A stretch of DNA of 64,000 nt from CAIMUS01 sp046347625 (GTDB lineage: Bacteria; Pseudomonadota; Gammaproteobacteria; Competibacterales; Competibacteraceae): NCBI GenBank assembly GCA_046347625.1, contig JAXMFU010000002.1, positions 930,001 through 994,000 of the forward strand, in the 5' to 3' direction. Of this stretch, positions 1-8,637 are shown one piece after another (within the stretch, counting starts at the first letter, position 1; every line of letters starts with the position of its first letter). The notes under the pieces are model-generated. The model worked only from the letters and a program-made list of their open reading frames with translations, was not told the DNA's origin and did no database searches. A program made the position numbers and the translations under genes.

Positions 1-172
1 TACTGGTGTGATGTCCAAATCTAGAACACTACCCAGTTCGGCTTGGGTGGGGCGGATCAACTCAGGCATGGAGGTAGAGTAACAGATTTCGTAGGGGGGT
101 AGGTAGTTACCATATGGGTTATGAAAACTTTAGAAACGAGATGCTCGATGTTTTAAAGAATGAACCAGCCAG

Positions 173-193
173 GTAGGGTGCGCACTGCACACC
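173..193. repeat. Dispersed GTAGGGTGCGC palindrome, copy 1
   Basis: A 21-bp imperfect palindrome, GTAGGGTGCGC then CTGCACACC-like arm. Close copies stand at 16476, 39359 and (reversed) 40970. The rest of positions 1-257 shows no convincing gene. Confidence 0.6.
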
Positions 194-257
194 ATTATCC
201 CAGCCGAGTAGCCGGACAGGGAAATAGAGGACAGGCCATGCTTGTGAGGTTATCTGC

Positions 258-737
258 ATGAAACGCAAAGTCTACATTGAAACCTCGGTCATCAGCTACC
301 TGACGGCTCGTCCAAGCAAGAATGTGATTGAAGCTGGCCATCAGCAAAGCACCTATATGTTTTGGAATAAGCGGGGTGAATTTGAACTGTTTGCTTCAGA
401 ACTTGTCCTCACCGAATGCGCTGCCGGTGATCCAGAGGCCGCAAGCAAGCGACTCGCCGCTTTGCAAGGTATCCACCTGCTTGAAGTTACCGCTCACAGC
501 ATCGAACTTGCCAAGGATTTGGTCACAGCCGGCATCTTCCCTGCAAAGGCAAGCGAAGATGCACTGCATATTTCGATCGCGACGGTCCATTTCGCGGACT
601 ATTTGTTAACGTGGAACTGCCGGCATATCGCCAACCCGGAAATTCAAGCCCGAATTGCCGAGAATTTTCGGCTCAAAGGCTTGTTCCTACCGTTCATTTG
701 TACACCCGACGAACTTTTGGGAGACGACAATGAATGA
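258..737 (+). CDS. PIN-domain protein, VapC-like toxin
   Basis: A 159-residue PIN-domain protein, expected to be an Mg2+-dependent ribonuclease toxin. The N-terminal strand YIETSVISYLTAR carries the usual acidic residue followed by S-x-I-S/Y. A glutamate follows in the LTECAAGDPE stretch, and the third acidic cluster is KASEDALHISIA near residues 97-108; TWNCRHIANP matches the typical end of the fold. The next gene overlaps its last codons by 8 bases, the usual arrangement of toxin-antitoxin pairs. The toxin gene comes first here. The fold is clear by motif; the toxin role is inferred from family and context. Confidence 0.8.
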   Translation: MKRKVYIETSVISYLTARPSKNVIEAGHQQSTYMFWNKRGEFELFASELVLTECAAGDPEAASKRLAALQGIHLLEVTAHSIELAKDLVTAGIFPAKASEDALHISIATVHFADYLLTWNCRHIANPEIQARIAENFRLKGLFLPFICTPDELLGDDNE

Positions 738-936
738 CAGCATTATTCAAGAGGTTCGCGATATCCGCGAACAGCACGCCGCCAGCCTGGGTTACGACCT
801 CGACCGGATTTTTGCCGATCTAAAAGCGCGCCAGGAAAAGCATGCGGCAGCAGGATGGATTGTGGTTCCACCCCCCTCCAGCCCGCCACCAGAGCCTAAC
901 TTGACGTTACAGCGAATTCGCTTCGCTCGCCGCTGA
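730..936 (+). CDS. Small partner of the PIN toxin, putative antitoxin
   Basis: A 68-residue protein starting MNDSIIQEVRDIREQHAA, with its ATG inside the 3' end of the PIN gene (8-base overlap) and a GGGAG ribosome site about seven bases upstream. Residues 1-45 are predicted helical and highly charged (EVRDIREQ..DLKARQEKHAA); a proline-rich stretch and a basic tail follow. Small proteins of this kind (RxIREx..YDLDxIFxDLKxRQ) commonly sit beside PIN proteins. No classical DNA-binding fold is evident, so the antitoxin role rests on coupling and size. The final residues approach a region of dispersed repeats, so the C-terminus may not be ancestral. Confidence 0.6.
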   Translation: MNDSIIQEVRDIREQHAASLGYDLDRIFADLKARQEKHAAAGWIVVPPPSSPPPEPNLTLQRIRFARR

Positions 937-1005
937 ATGGGAGGCGAGGAGCGAGTATGGCCCAAATTCCGGCCGCAGGCCGGAATCTGCGGTTCATAGG
1001 CTAAA

Positions 1006-1048
1006 CCTGGATTGCGCTCCGTACGCTCCGCTACATCCAGGCTACGCC
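1006..1048. repeat. Dispersed CCTGGATTGCGCT palindromic repeat, copy 1
   Basis: A 43-bp element starting CCTGGATTGCGCT and ending CATCCAGGCTACGCC. The CCTGGAT and ATCCAGG ends pair. A close copy is at 11946-11988 and a degraded one at 46092-46134. Confidence 0.7.
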
Positions 1049-1063
1049 ACTGTTCCAGCGGAG

Positions 1064-1330
1064 TTAGGCAAATTCGTAAACTTCGAGGGTTATCTCACCT
1101 ACCGGTCTGGCTTCACCGTGCACCAGTCGGCGTACCTTCTCGGTCGTATTCCCACTGAACGTTGCCTCGCCGCATTGGGCGCAAACGCGTGCCGGAATAT
1201 GCTCCACCAAAATCCGTTTACCGCTCACAATGAAGATCTCAGATACGAGTTTGGTGCGAGACTCTGTAGCTCCACATACATCGCAGTGCTTTATGCTTAC
1301 CGCCGTCGAGTGAGTGTCATGACTTCTCAC
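1064..1330 (-). CDS. YgiT-type zinc-finger protein (MqsA N-terminal-like)
   Basis: An 88-residue protein with two CxxC pairs, CDVCGA (about residue 17) and CAQCGE (about residue 51), in the arrangement of YgiT/MqsA zinc-finger domains. The helix-turn-helix part of full MqsA is absent. Such short proteins are often antitoxins of DUF4258-type toxins, but no toxin gene adjoins it. Its ATG overlaps the stop of the upstream SWIM-domain gene by four bases, so the two are probably co-translated. The C-terminal EITLEVYEFA follows the pattern of the family. Confidence 0.75.
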   Translation of the reverse strand: MRSHDTHSTAVSIKHCDVCGATESRTKLVSEIFIVSGKRILVEHIPARVCAQCGEATFSGNTTEKVRRLVHGEARPVGEITLEVYEFA

Positions 1331-3141
1331 AACCCTTTTAACAACCCCATCAATTTATACTTGCGCTGATGGCGGGTACGAATCTCGTTCAAATAGCCCT
1401 GCCATTCATTCATCCGCTGTGCTACCTGATAGGCCGCCTTGGCTTTTTTCAGCCAATCCACAGCGGCGAAATAAAGGTCGGCCTTGCCCCGATCCATGAT
1501 ATCCTCGGCCTGGCGGCGGGCCGCCTGGATGACCCAATCCGGACGCTTTGCAATGGCGGCATCCATCACTCTGGCCAGTTCAGCATGACCGATATACTGC
1601 TGCTGGGCTATCGTGATGGCGTCATCGATCAATCCCTCATCCAGAAATACATCCAGGACACCACTCGTATCGAAGGGACGTGTACTTCGCAGGTATTCCA
1701 ACAGTTCCTGTTGCCGCTCGGGCCATTGCTCACCCGTCAGTTCCCGCACTTTATGATAGCCCGCCAGGCTGGGCTTTTCTTGGAAAGCGATGATCGCCGC
1801 CTGCAGCGCCTGTTCCATCTCTCCCATGCCCATCGCCAGATCGCATAACCAAGTGGCCAGAGCGCCTCTCCCCGCCTGGAAATTCCGCTCATCATCGATC
1901 AGGCTCAAGCCGTGCTTGGCGACCTGCAATGCCGCCGGCAAGTCACCGCGCTCACGCAGCAGTTTCGCCAACTCCAGAGCCTCCGCCGGTTTGGTCAGGG
2001 AATGGAGCGCTTCCGTCACCGCTTCCTGAACGCGGCCCAGACGCGCCAGTTGCAGCACATAAGCCTCCATGCGCCCCTGGGCTCTGGCCAGATTGAGATA
2101 GGCTTCATGCTGCCGGCGCCGGTCCAGCACCTTGAGATAAGCGTCCGTCACAGTATCCGCCGGCTCGTACTCATCGAAGGACTCCTCCCAAACCGGCTGG
2201 TTGCTCTCACGACGTAGAACCCGTTGCAGCTTCGGCTCATCCCAGCCCTGCTTGGCGGCAATTCGGGCGGCGGCGAAAGCTTCATCGATACCATAGTCAT
2301 CCGTGGCCTTGCGCCACTTCTCCAGTTTCTTCAGCCATTGCCGCCGCTCTTCAGGGGTCAACTCGGTACTGAGCAGGGCCTCCGCCCAGACAGGGTCCAG
2401 TTCCTGGAAAAAGTCCGAGGCTTCGCCATCGGAGTCGTCCATATTGAACCACTCGGTGGCGTATTCATCGGTAATCGCCTCCAGAATGCGCAGGGCATTG
2501 TCGCTATCGCCACCCTCGATAAAGTCCTGTGCCTGTCGCAGCAACTGCCTGACTTCACCCACCACGCTGCCCACTTGATGGTAGGCTTCGTATGAACGTA
2601 AGCGATCCAGGGAATGAATGGCGGCCTGTACCTGGCGACGGAAAGGCTTGGGATCGATGGGAGTACGGCGGCCGGAAGCGTTGGCCGAGGATGACTCGGT
2701 AGCGACCGCGGCATCGGCCTGAAACAGCGCCAACTGGGCTTCGATACGCTCGATCAGAGCCGGCTCCTGCTCCGCCAGTGTCAACAGCAGCGCCTGCAAC
2801 TGTTCACGGCTCAGGGCGGCGAGTTGCTCCTGCAGGGGAGGCCGCTCTTCCACGTGGTCCGGGTGTTCCAGGCATGCCAACAGGGTGGCGACGATATGCT
2901 TGCACCAACCGCCCCAATCGTAAGGGCAGCTACACTCCGCCGAAGTAATGCCACCGGCATCGAGGCCGATGCGGACCCGGTACGGGGTGTACTCGCTTCC
3001 CTCGACTTCGGCCTGCACATTGTCGCCGCGTTTGACCAGGGAAACCACGGCGCCCTGCTGATAATAGGCCAGACCTTTCTGAAAAGAGGCTTCGCCGGCC
3101 TGCTGGCGGATGAGTGTCTTGCTTAGGGCGGGGAAAGGCAT
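1327..3141 (-). CDS. SWIM zinc-finger domain protein
   Basis: A 604-residue protein with an N-terminal SWIM finger: C70, C72, C80 and H82 (CSCPYDWGGWCKH). The remainder is a long helical-repeat region, rich in alternating Leu/Ala, Glu and Arg, which resembles tetratricopeptide-like solenoids (for example residues 380-470). SWIM fingers bind nucleic acid or proteins; in bacteria many family members are uncharacterised and some neighbour SNF2-type helicases, which is not the case here. The gene is the first of a two-gene unit with the YgiT-like protein. The precise role is unknown. Confidence 0.75.
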   Translation of the reverse strand: MPFPALSKTLIRQQAGEASFQKGLAYYQQGAVVSLVKRGDNVQAEVEGSEYTPYRVRIGLDAGGITSAECSCPYDWGGWCKHIVATLLACLEHPDHVEERPPLQEQLAALSREQLQALLLTLAEQEPALIERIEAQLALFQADAAVATESSSANASGRRTPIDPKPFRRQVQAAIHSLDRLRSYEAYHQVGSVVGEVRQLLRQAQDFIEGGDSDNALRILEAITDEYATEWFNMDDSDGEASDFFQELDPVWAEALLSTELTPEERRQWLKKLEKWRKATDDYGIDEAFAAARIAAKQGWDEPKLQRVLRRESNQPVWEESFDEYEPADTVTDAYLKVLDRRRQHEAYLNLARAQGRMEAYVLQLARLGRVQEAVTEALHSLTKPAEALELAKLLRERGDLPAALQVAKHGLSLIDDERNFQAGRGALATWLCDLAMGMGEMEQALQAAIIAFQEKPSLAGYHKVRELTGEQWPERQQELLEYLRSTRPFDTSGVLDVFLDEGLIDDAITIAQQQYIGHAELARVMDAAIAKRPDWVIQAARRQAEDIMDRGKADLYFAAVDWLKKAKAAYQVAQRMNEWQGYLNEIRTRHQRKYKLMGLLKGL

Positions 3142-3523
3142 ACTCGATCTCTCCTAAACTATCTTGGATTCAAGCCGGCTGGATTGTACTCGAGTTTCCT
3201 CGGTCGCTATAAGTGCGGTAACAAAGCAGGAAAAGTTTAGGCTTGACAATGAAGGGTTTGATTCTAGCAGTAACTTCTTGACTTCATAAGGGATAAGGGT
3301 TCGTAGTAGGCCGGGCAAAAGCGCAGCGTTGCCCGACGGTTCTCCAGTATGGTGCGCGTCGTCAAGCACTGTGCCCAACCTACCTGACTGATTCCTACAA
3401 TGGATTTTGTCGATCGGATTCTGATAATAAGTTAGGGGATGCTTGTTTTTATGTTCGAATCCGGTTGATAAACTAAAACTTTTTTAGCAGGTATAACCGC
3501 TTGCTGTAGACTACTGACCCCTA
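3142..3523. other. Gene-free 382-bp spacer with a dispersed repeat
   Basis: The spacer between the SWIM gene and hsdM. Positions 3306-3383 form an imperfect palindromic repeat, with GTAGGCCGGGC at the left and GCCCAACCTAC at the right. A TATAAC box at 3492-3497 could serve hsdM, but I see no well-spaced -35 box. A 74-codon reading frame on the minus strand is made mostly of the repeat and is not believable as a gene. Confidence 0.5.
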
Positions 3524-5698
3524 ATGAACATCCAGCCAATCGAAAAAGAACTTTGGGAAGCCGCCGATCAGTTGCGCGCCAACTCCAGGCTCACGGCGGC
3601 GGAATACTCGATGCCGGTACTGGGGTTGATCTTTCTGCGGCATGCCGACAACCGCTACCGGGCGGTGCTGGAGCAGGTATTGGAACGGATTCCGAAACGT
3701 GACGGCAAACCGCTGCGGTCCCCACGCAAGGAGGATTTTATCGGCCAGGCGGCGATTTTTCTGCCGGAGACGGCGCGCTATGCGTATCTGGCGGGACTGG
3801 CGCGGGGGGATAACGTCGGCCAGGCGATCGATGATGCCATGCAGTCGATCGAGGAGGAGTATGAAATCCTCAAGGGCGCCCTGCCGCGCGGTTATACCGC
3901 CTTCGAGCCGGATCTGCTGGCGGAGTTGTTGAAAATCTTCAATCGGGAAGCGTTGAAGCGGGCGACCGGTGATGTGTTCGGGCGGATTTACGAGTATTTT
4001 CTGAACAAGTTCGCCCAGAGCGGGGCGTAGGAGGGCGGCGAGTTCTTTACCCCGCCCAGTCTGGTGCGGATGATCGTGAACGTGACCGAGCCGGATCATG
4101 GCATCGTCCTGGACCCGGCCTGTGGATCGGCGGGCATGTTCGTGCAGACCGGCCATTTTATCGAGACGGTTCGTCATCAGAATCCAAACGACCGGGTGAC
4201 CTTCTTCGGTCAGGAGAAGTCCGATACCAACACCAAGCTGGCGCGGATGAACCTGGTGGTGCATGGCTTGGACGGCAGGATTTTGCAGGGCAATACCTTT
4301 TACGAGGATCAGCATAATCTGCTCGGCCAGTGCGATTTCGTGATGGCCAATCCGCCGTTCAATGTGGATTCGGTGGACACCAAACGGGTGGAAAGTCAGG
4401 TCGGTGTCAAGGGGCGTCTGCCCTTCGGTCTGCCCGGTGTCAATGCCAAGACCGGTGCGATTTCCAATGCCAACAGCCTGTGGATTCAGTATTTCTATTC
4501 GTATCTGAATGACGGCGGGCGGGCCGGCTTTGTCATGGCGTCCAGCGCTTCGGACGCCGGTAACAAGGACCGCGATATCCGCCAGAAGCTGGTCGAGTCC
4601 GGGTATGTGGACGTGATGATCGCCATCGGTCCCAAGTTTTTCTATACCCGTAGCCTGCCCTGCACGCTGTGGTTTTTCGACAAGGGCAAGCCGGAGGATT
4701 TGCTCGATACGGTGCTGATGATCGATGCACGCGCCATTTACCATGTCGTCTCGGCGCGCTCGCATGTGTTCACCGATGAGCAGCTTGCCAATCTGAGCGC
4801 CATCGTCTGGCTGTATCGGGGCGAACAGGAGAAATTCGTCGAATTGGTGGTGAAGTACCAGCGGGCGGTCGCCGGCTGGCTGGAACCGTTGCCGGAACGG
4901 TTGCAGAGCGATAACGCTACCGTCGGCGAGTTGCAGGAGTTGCTGACCACTTTTGCGGAACGGGCTACGCCGGCGGTGTTGAATAACGGGCAAACCGGGA
5001 ATGAGGTCGTCACGGTGGAGCAACTGGATGCGTTTCGGGCCGAGGTCGGCACTGCCGTCAAAGAGAGCCGGGCGATTGCCGGTCGGCTCGATGAGTTGCT
5101 GCGGCAGGCTTTCGGCGTGCGGGTAAAGGCTGCCTCCGCCCATCCCGACAAACAGGCAAGTCGAGTCAAATTACAGGCTACCTTCGATGAGTTTATGCCG
5201 CTGCTCAAAACCGCCCAGAAGGATTTGGAAACACGCCATAAGTTATGGCTCAAATTGCTGGACACGGCGGGGAAGACCTTGCGTGCCCGCCAGTGCGAGG
5301 TGTTCGACGGCAGGCGCACCCGCGAGTTGAAGCGGGCGCTCATGGCTACCGATCCCCGGAAAGATGAAGAACCAACCAGCCGCGATCTGGTATTGGAAGC
5401 CATCCGGCAGGCGATTTATTTCATCCAGCAGGGACACTGGTTACAGCATCGTTTTCCCGATGGGCTGTACGAGGATATGCCGGGACTGTGCAAGATCGTC
5501 ATCCGCGAAGAGATTGCCGCCAACGATTACAGCCTGACGCCAGGACGTTATGTCGGTGTCGCGCCGCCGGATGAAGACGATGAGGAGGATTTCAAAGAAC
5601 GGCTGGCGGAGATTCATGCGGAGTTGGAGGAGCTGAATGAGAGGGCAATAAGGTTAGCAGAACAGATCCGAGCCAACTTTGAGGAATTGAAACAATGA
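3524..5698 (+). pseudogene. hsdM: Type I restriction-modification methyltransferase HsdM, interrupted by an amber codon
   Basis: Encodes the N6-adenine methyltransferase subunit of a type I system. Codon 169 (4028-4030) is TAG, where the family has Gln in ...SGAQEGGEFFTP; one C-to-T change from CAG explains it. The reading frame is otherwise intact through the stop, 724 sense codons in total. Upstream is the N-terminal helical domain (NIQPIEKELWEAADQLR). Downstream are SAM motif I DPACGSAGMF and the catalytic NPPF, then a long coiled C-terminal region (about residues 430-720) that should contact HsdS. Translation could restart at the ATG at 4064, but that product would lack the N-terminal domain and the FFTP segment. 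The gene overlaps hsdS by four bases. Confidence 0.9.
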
Positions 5699-6924
5699 AA
5701 ATTATGACACTAGGAGAGCTTGGTACTTTCAAGAATGGTGTAAACTACAAGGCAGAACAATCTGGGCGGGGTATCTCGCTAATCAATGTAAAAGATATTA
5801 CAGCTAACCATAGGATTTCGCCTGAGTCACTTGATCTTGTGGATGTTTCAATTGATGAAGACCTTGTTGCTTTACCAACCGATTTATTCTTTGTCCGATC
5901 CTCAGTCAAGTTTGAAGGCATTGCATTAGTAGGTAGGCTTGGCCATATCGATCGTCCTTGCGTACACTGCGGTTTTGTAATTCGGTTTCGCCCGATAACA
6001 GACCAATTGCACACAGATTACCTTCTTTACCTTTTGCTTTCTCCGGAGTACCGTGAGAAATTGAAAGCGCTTTCCTCAGGCGCGGCTATTACGAATATTT
6101 CACAAACATCTCTTAAAACCTTAGAGGTACCTATTCCACTAATTGATATTCAGCAAAAAATTGTACTGATTCTCTCCACCTACGACGACCTAATCACCTT
6201 GAACCAACGCCGCATCCAGCTACTGGAAGAATCGGCGCGGCTCTTGTATCGCGAGTGGTTCATCAAGCTGCGCTTTCCGGGACATGAGAGTGTGGAGGTT
6301 AAGGATGGGGTGCCGGAGGGGTGGCAGGTGACCAGGCTTGCCAGAGTTGCCGACGTAAACCGAGCGTCCCTCGGTTCCAAAGATAAGCCTGAATCGATTC
6401 TCTATGTCGATATTTCGGCTGTCACTCCAGGTGAGATTGGAGAATATAGAGAATACAGCTTTGAAGATGCGCCTGGTCGAGCAAGGCGTAAAGTTGCGCA
6501 TGGAGATATTATCTGGTCTTGCGTCAGACCCAATCGCCGTTCCTATGCGTTAATCTGGGAGCCGGATGAAAGATTGATTGTTTCGACTGGCTTTGCCGTT
6601 CTCACGGCAACCACTCTACCATTCAGTTATCTTTACTTAGCTACAACTACCGATGAATTCGTAGGTTATCTTGAGAAACGTGCTACTGGTGCGGCCTATC
6701 CCGCTGTTACCGGCAAAGATTTTGAGAATGCTCCGATATTACTGCCCGATAACGAAACACTGAATCAATTTGATGGACTTATTCTGCCAGTTCTCGAACA
6801 AATCGAAATCCTGAAGCGTCAAAATAAGGAACTACGTCAAGCCCGCGACCTCCTCCTGCCCAAACTCATGTCCGGCGCGCTGGATGTAAGCCGGATTGCG
6901 CTGCCGGACGATACTAACGTATGA
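5695..6924 (+). CDS. hsdS: Type I restriction-modification specificity subunit HsdS
   Basis: A 409-residue protein with two target-recognition half-sites in tandem. The first ends with the conserved helix around residues 155-190 (PLIDIQQKIVLILSTYDDLI, then RRIQLLEESARLLYREWF). The second ends with an equivalent helix, residues 360-397 (LILPVLEQIEILKRQNKELR, then LLLPKLMSGAL). This is full length for the family and shows no lesion. The first recognition domain is more A+T-rich than hsdM and hsdR, as is usual for exchangeable recognition domains. The gene is coupled to hsdM (ATGA overlap) and to the next gene (ATGA overlap). Without intact partners it may no longer restrict DNA. Confidence 0.92.
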   Translation: MKIMTLGELGTFKNGVNYKAEQSGRGISLINVKDITANHRISPESLDLVDVSIDEDLVALPTDLFFVRSSVKFEGIALVGRLGHIDRPCVHCGFVIRFRPITDQLHTDYLLYLLLSPEYREKLKALSSGAAITNISQTSLKTLEVPIPLIDIQQKIVLILSTYDDLITLNQRRIQLLEESARLLYREWFIKLRFPGHESVEVKDGVPEGWQVTRLARVADVNRASLGSKDKPESILYVDISAVTPGEIGEYREYSFEDAPGRARRKVAHGDIIWSCVRPNRRSYALIWEPDERLIVSTGFAVLTATTLPFSYLYLATTTDEFVGYLEKRATGAAYPAVTGKDFENAPILLPDNETLNQFDGLILPVLEQIEILKRQNKELRQARDLLLPKLMSGALDVSRIALPDDTNV

Positions 6925-7442
6925 GCGAGAAGAAAATCCTTATCATCGCAGGCCCAAACGGTGCGGGAAAAACGACATTTGCCCGTGAGTTCCTGCCCAG
7001 GGAAGCGGCTTGCTTGACATTTATAAACGCAGACCTTATTGCATCAGGGTTATCACCGTTTAATCCAGAGGTGGTAGCAATAAAGGCTGGCCGGCTGATG
7101 CTCGAGCAAATCGAGGAACACGTTGCTCGTGAGGAGAGCTTTGCCTTTGAGACTACGCTGGCCGGGTTGGGTTACGCCCGGCAGATTCCCCGCTGGCAGG
7201 CTTTAGGATATCACGTTAAGCTGTTTTTTCTGGCATTGCCTTCCGTCGAGATGGCTATAGCACGGGTTGCCGAGCGAGTGCGGCAGGGTGGCCACCCTAT
7301 CTCCGAGCCAGTGATTCGCCGACGCTTTGAATCAGGACAGCGTCACTTCGAACAGGTCTATCGCAAATTAGTGGATACCTGGGTGTTGTACGATAATGCC
7401 GGCAAGGAACCGGTGCTTTTAGAGTGGGGTAAAAACACATGA
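6921..7442 (+). CDS. Zeta-toxin-like P-loop kinase
   Basis: A 173-residue P-loop protein. The Walker A motif is GPNGAGKTTFAREF (residues 11-24), followed by the NADLIA segment with the acidic residue that in zeta toxins acts as base, and a basic helix VIRRRFESGQRHF near residue 131 that would position phosphates. Known zeta toxins phosphorylate UDP-N-acetylglucosamine; this compact family is usually annotated zeta-toxin/AAA and its substrate is untested. It is translationally coupled to hsdS upstream and to a small protein downstream, so it is part of the restriction operon. Confidence 0.8.
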   Translation: MSEKKILIIAGPNGAGKTTFAREFLPREAACLTFINADLIASGLSPFNPEVVAIKAGRLMLEQIEEHVAREESFAFETTLAGLGYARQIPRWQALGYHVKLFFLALPSVEMAIARVAERVRQGGHPISEPVIRRRFESGQRHFEQVYRKLVDTWVLYDNAGKEPVLLEWGKNT

Positions 7443-7663
7443 ACCAGAGACCTATTACCGAAGCTGAAGATAAGGATATAGTGGGATCATTTGAAGCATT
7501 GCGTCGTGCCGCGCGCCGGGCGCGCGAAATCGCAGCGCAGACCGGAACCGCCATAATCGTGCAGACTGAAGGACGGATCGAGCGCATTACCCCATACCTG
7601 GGTCAAAACACGGATTTGGATGACTCCAAAGCGCAACCCGATCTCACAGCCGAAAACCCGTAG
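7439..7663 (+). CDS. Small partner protein of the zeta-like kinase
   Basis: A 74-residue protein, start overlapping the kinase stop by four bases. The N-terminal half is helical and basic (EALRRAARRAREIAAQTG), followed by a short beta-like stretch (TAIIVQTEGRIERI) and an acidic tail. Similar small proteins often trail zeta-like kinases and are candidate antitoxins, but no antitoxin fold can be recognised by eye. The tail ends just before the first palindromic repeats. Confidence 0.6.
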   Translation: MNQRPITEAEDKDIVGSFEALRRAARRAREIAAQTGTAIIVQTEGRIERITPYLGQNTDLDDSKAQPDLTAENP

Positions 7664-7734
7664 GTCGGGTACAGGATGTGCACGGCATGCCTTGCTTTTC
7701 ATTGCTTGCTCTAATGGCAGAAAGCTGGTTCTTC

Positions 7735-7837
7735 TTTTCCCCTCCTTGGTTAAGGAGGGGTGGCGCGCAGCGCCGGGATGGTAGTCTTGTTCCCCTCCTT
7801 GGTTAAGGAGGGGTGGCGCGCAGCGCCGGGGTGGTTT
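7735..7837. repeat. Two inverted copies of the DUF559-associated palindromic repeat
   Basis: Two tandem units, each with the hairpin CCCCTCCTTGGTTAAGGAGGGG followed by the hairpin GGCGCGCAGCGCC. They are in the opposite orientation to the array at 8236-8637, so the DUF559 gene lies between inverted repeat blocks. Confidence 0.85.
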
Positions 7838-7871
7838 GATCTTTTTCGCCGGTCTGGCTCCACGGTTTCTT

Positions 7872-8231
7872 TTAGCTCCCACGCGCCCGTTGTTTGATTT
7901 CAGCCAGAACCCCCTCCAGATTCTCTATTACATCCCGGTTTTCAAATCGCACGATTCTCAATCCCAAACTCTCTAGATAAGCTGTTCGTTGTTCATCCCG
8001 TTGCCAGGCGGTTTCGTTATCGTGGGTTGAACCATCGAGTTCAACAATCAGCCTGGCCGAGGGGCAATAGAAGTCCACGATAAAGGGACCGATGCTGTGT
8101 TGCCGTCTGAATTTCAGATTGTCTAGCTGGCTGTGTTTCAAGACTTGCCACAGTTTTATTTCAGCCGGCGTCATGGTGGAACGCAGGGCTTTCCGGCGCG
8201 GTTTTAGTGAAGGGATGTTGTATAGATGCAT
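7872..8231 (-). CDS. DUF559 domain endonuclease-like protein
   Basis: A 119-residue protein of the DUF559 family, related to very-short-patch-repair (Vsr-like) and PD-(D/E)XK nucleases. It shows the family start (LRSTMTPAEIKLWQVLK), the core FRRQHSIGPFIVDFYCP with the catalytic Asp, the LIVELDGSTH strand with Glu and Asp, and the final RIVRFENRDVIENLEGVL. The ATG at 8231 is preferred; an upstream start would add 47 residues made only of the palindromic repeat. It lies between inverted blocks of that repeat inside a restriction island. The substrate is unknown. Confidence 0.85.
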   Translation of the reverse strand: MHLYNIPSLKPRRKALRSTMTPAEIKLWQVLKHSQLDNLKFRRQHSIGPFIVDFYCPSARLIVELDGSTHDNETAWQRDEQRTAYLESLGLRIVRFENRDVIENLEGVLAEIKQRARGS

Positions 8232-8235
8232 GAAG

Positions 8236-8637
8236 AACCACCCCGGCGCTGCGCGCCACCCCTCCTTAGCCAAGGGGGGGAAAAAAGACCACCACCCCGG
8301 CGCTTTGCGCCACCCCTCCTTATCAAGGAGGGGAACAAGACTACCACCCCGGCGCGTTGTGCCAAGGAACAAAGATTACCACCCCGGCGCTGCGCGCCAC
8401 CCCTCCTTAGCCAAGGAGGGGAACAAGACTACCACCCCGGCGCTGCGCGCCACCCCTCCTTAGCCAAGGAGGGGAAAAAAGACCACCACCCCGGCGCTGC
8501 GCGCCACCCCTCCTTACCAAGGAGGGGAAAAAAGACCACCACCCCGGCGCTGCGCGCCACCCCTCCTTACCAAGGAGGGGAATGAAAAGAAACCACCCCG
8601 GCGCTTTGCGCCATCCCTCTTACCAAGGAGGGGAATG
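8236..8637. repeat. Tandem array of about eight 53-bp palindromic units
   Basis: Eight units of about 48-55 bp (the third truncated to about 35 bp), each with ACCACCCCGGCGC, a GGCGCTGCGCGCC hairpin, and a CCCCTCCTTA(GC)CAAGGAGGGG hairpin followed by an A-rich or AACAAG linker. Units differ at a few positions. The following 255 bp up to hsdR holds nothing recognisable. There are no unique spacers, so this is not a CRISPR array. Confidence 0.9.

Noticed and set aside
3154..3378. 74-codon minus-strand frame before hsdM
   Set aside because: About a third of it is a dispersed palindromic repeat and the rest has no resemblance to a protein family.
3521..5143. 540-codon minus-strand frame opposite hsdM
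   Set aside because: Low-complexity His/Gln/Arg-rich shadow of a G+C-rich gene; the plus strand encodes recognisable methyltransferase motifs.
8226..8585. 119-codon open frame across the repeat array
   Set aside because: It encodes only repeated translations of the palindromic units (RRCAPPLL-type) and is open because the repeat lacks stops in that frame.
8236..8637. CRISPR array
   Set aside because: Units are palindromic and joined by near-identical linkers; there are no unique spacers and no cas genes nearby.
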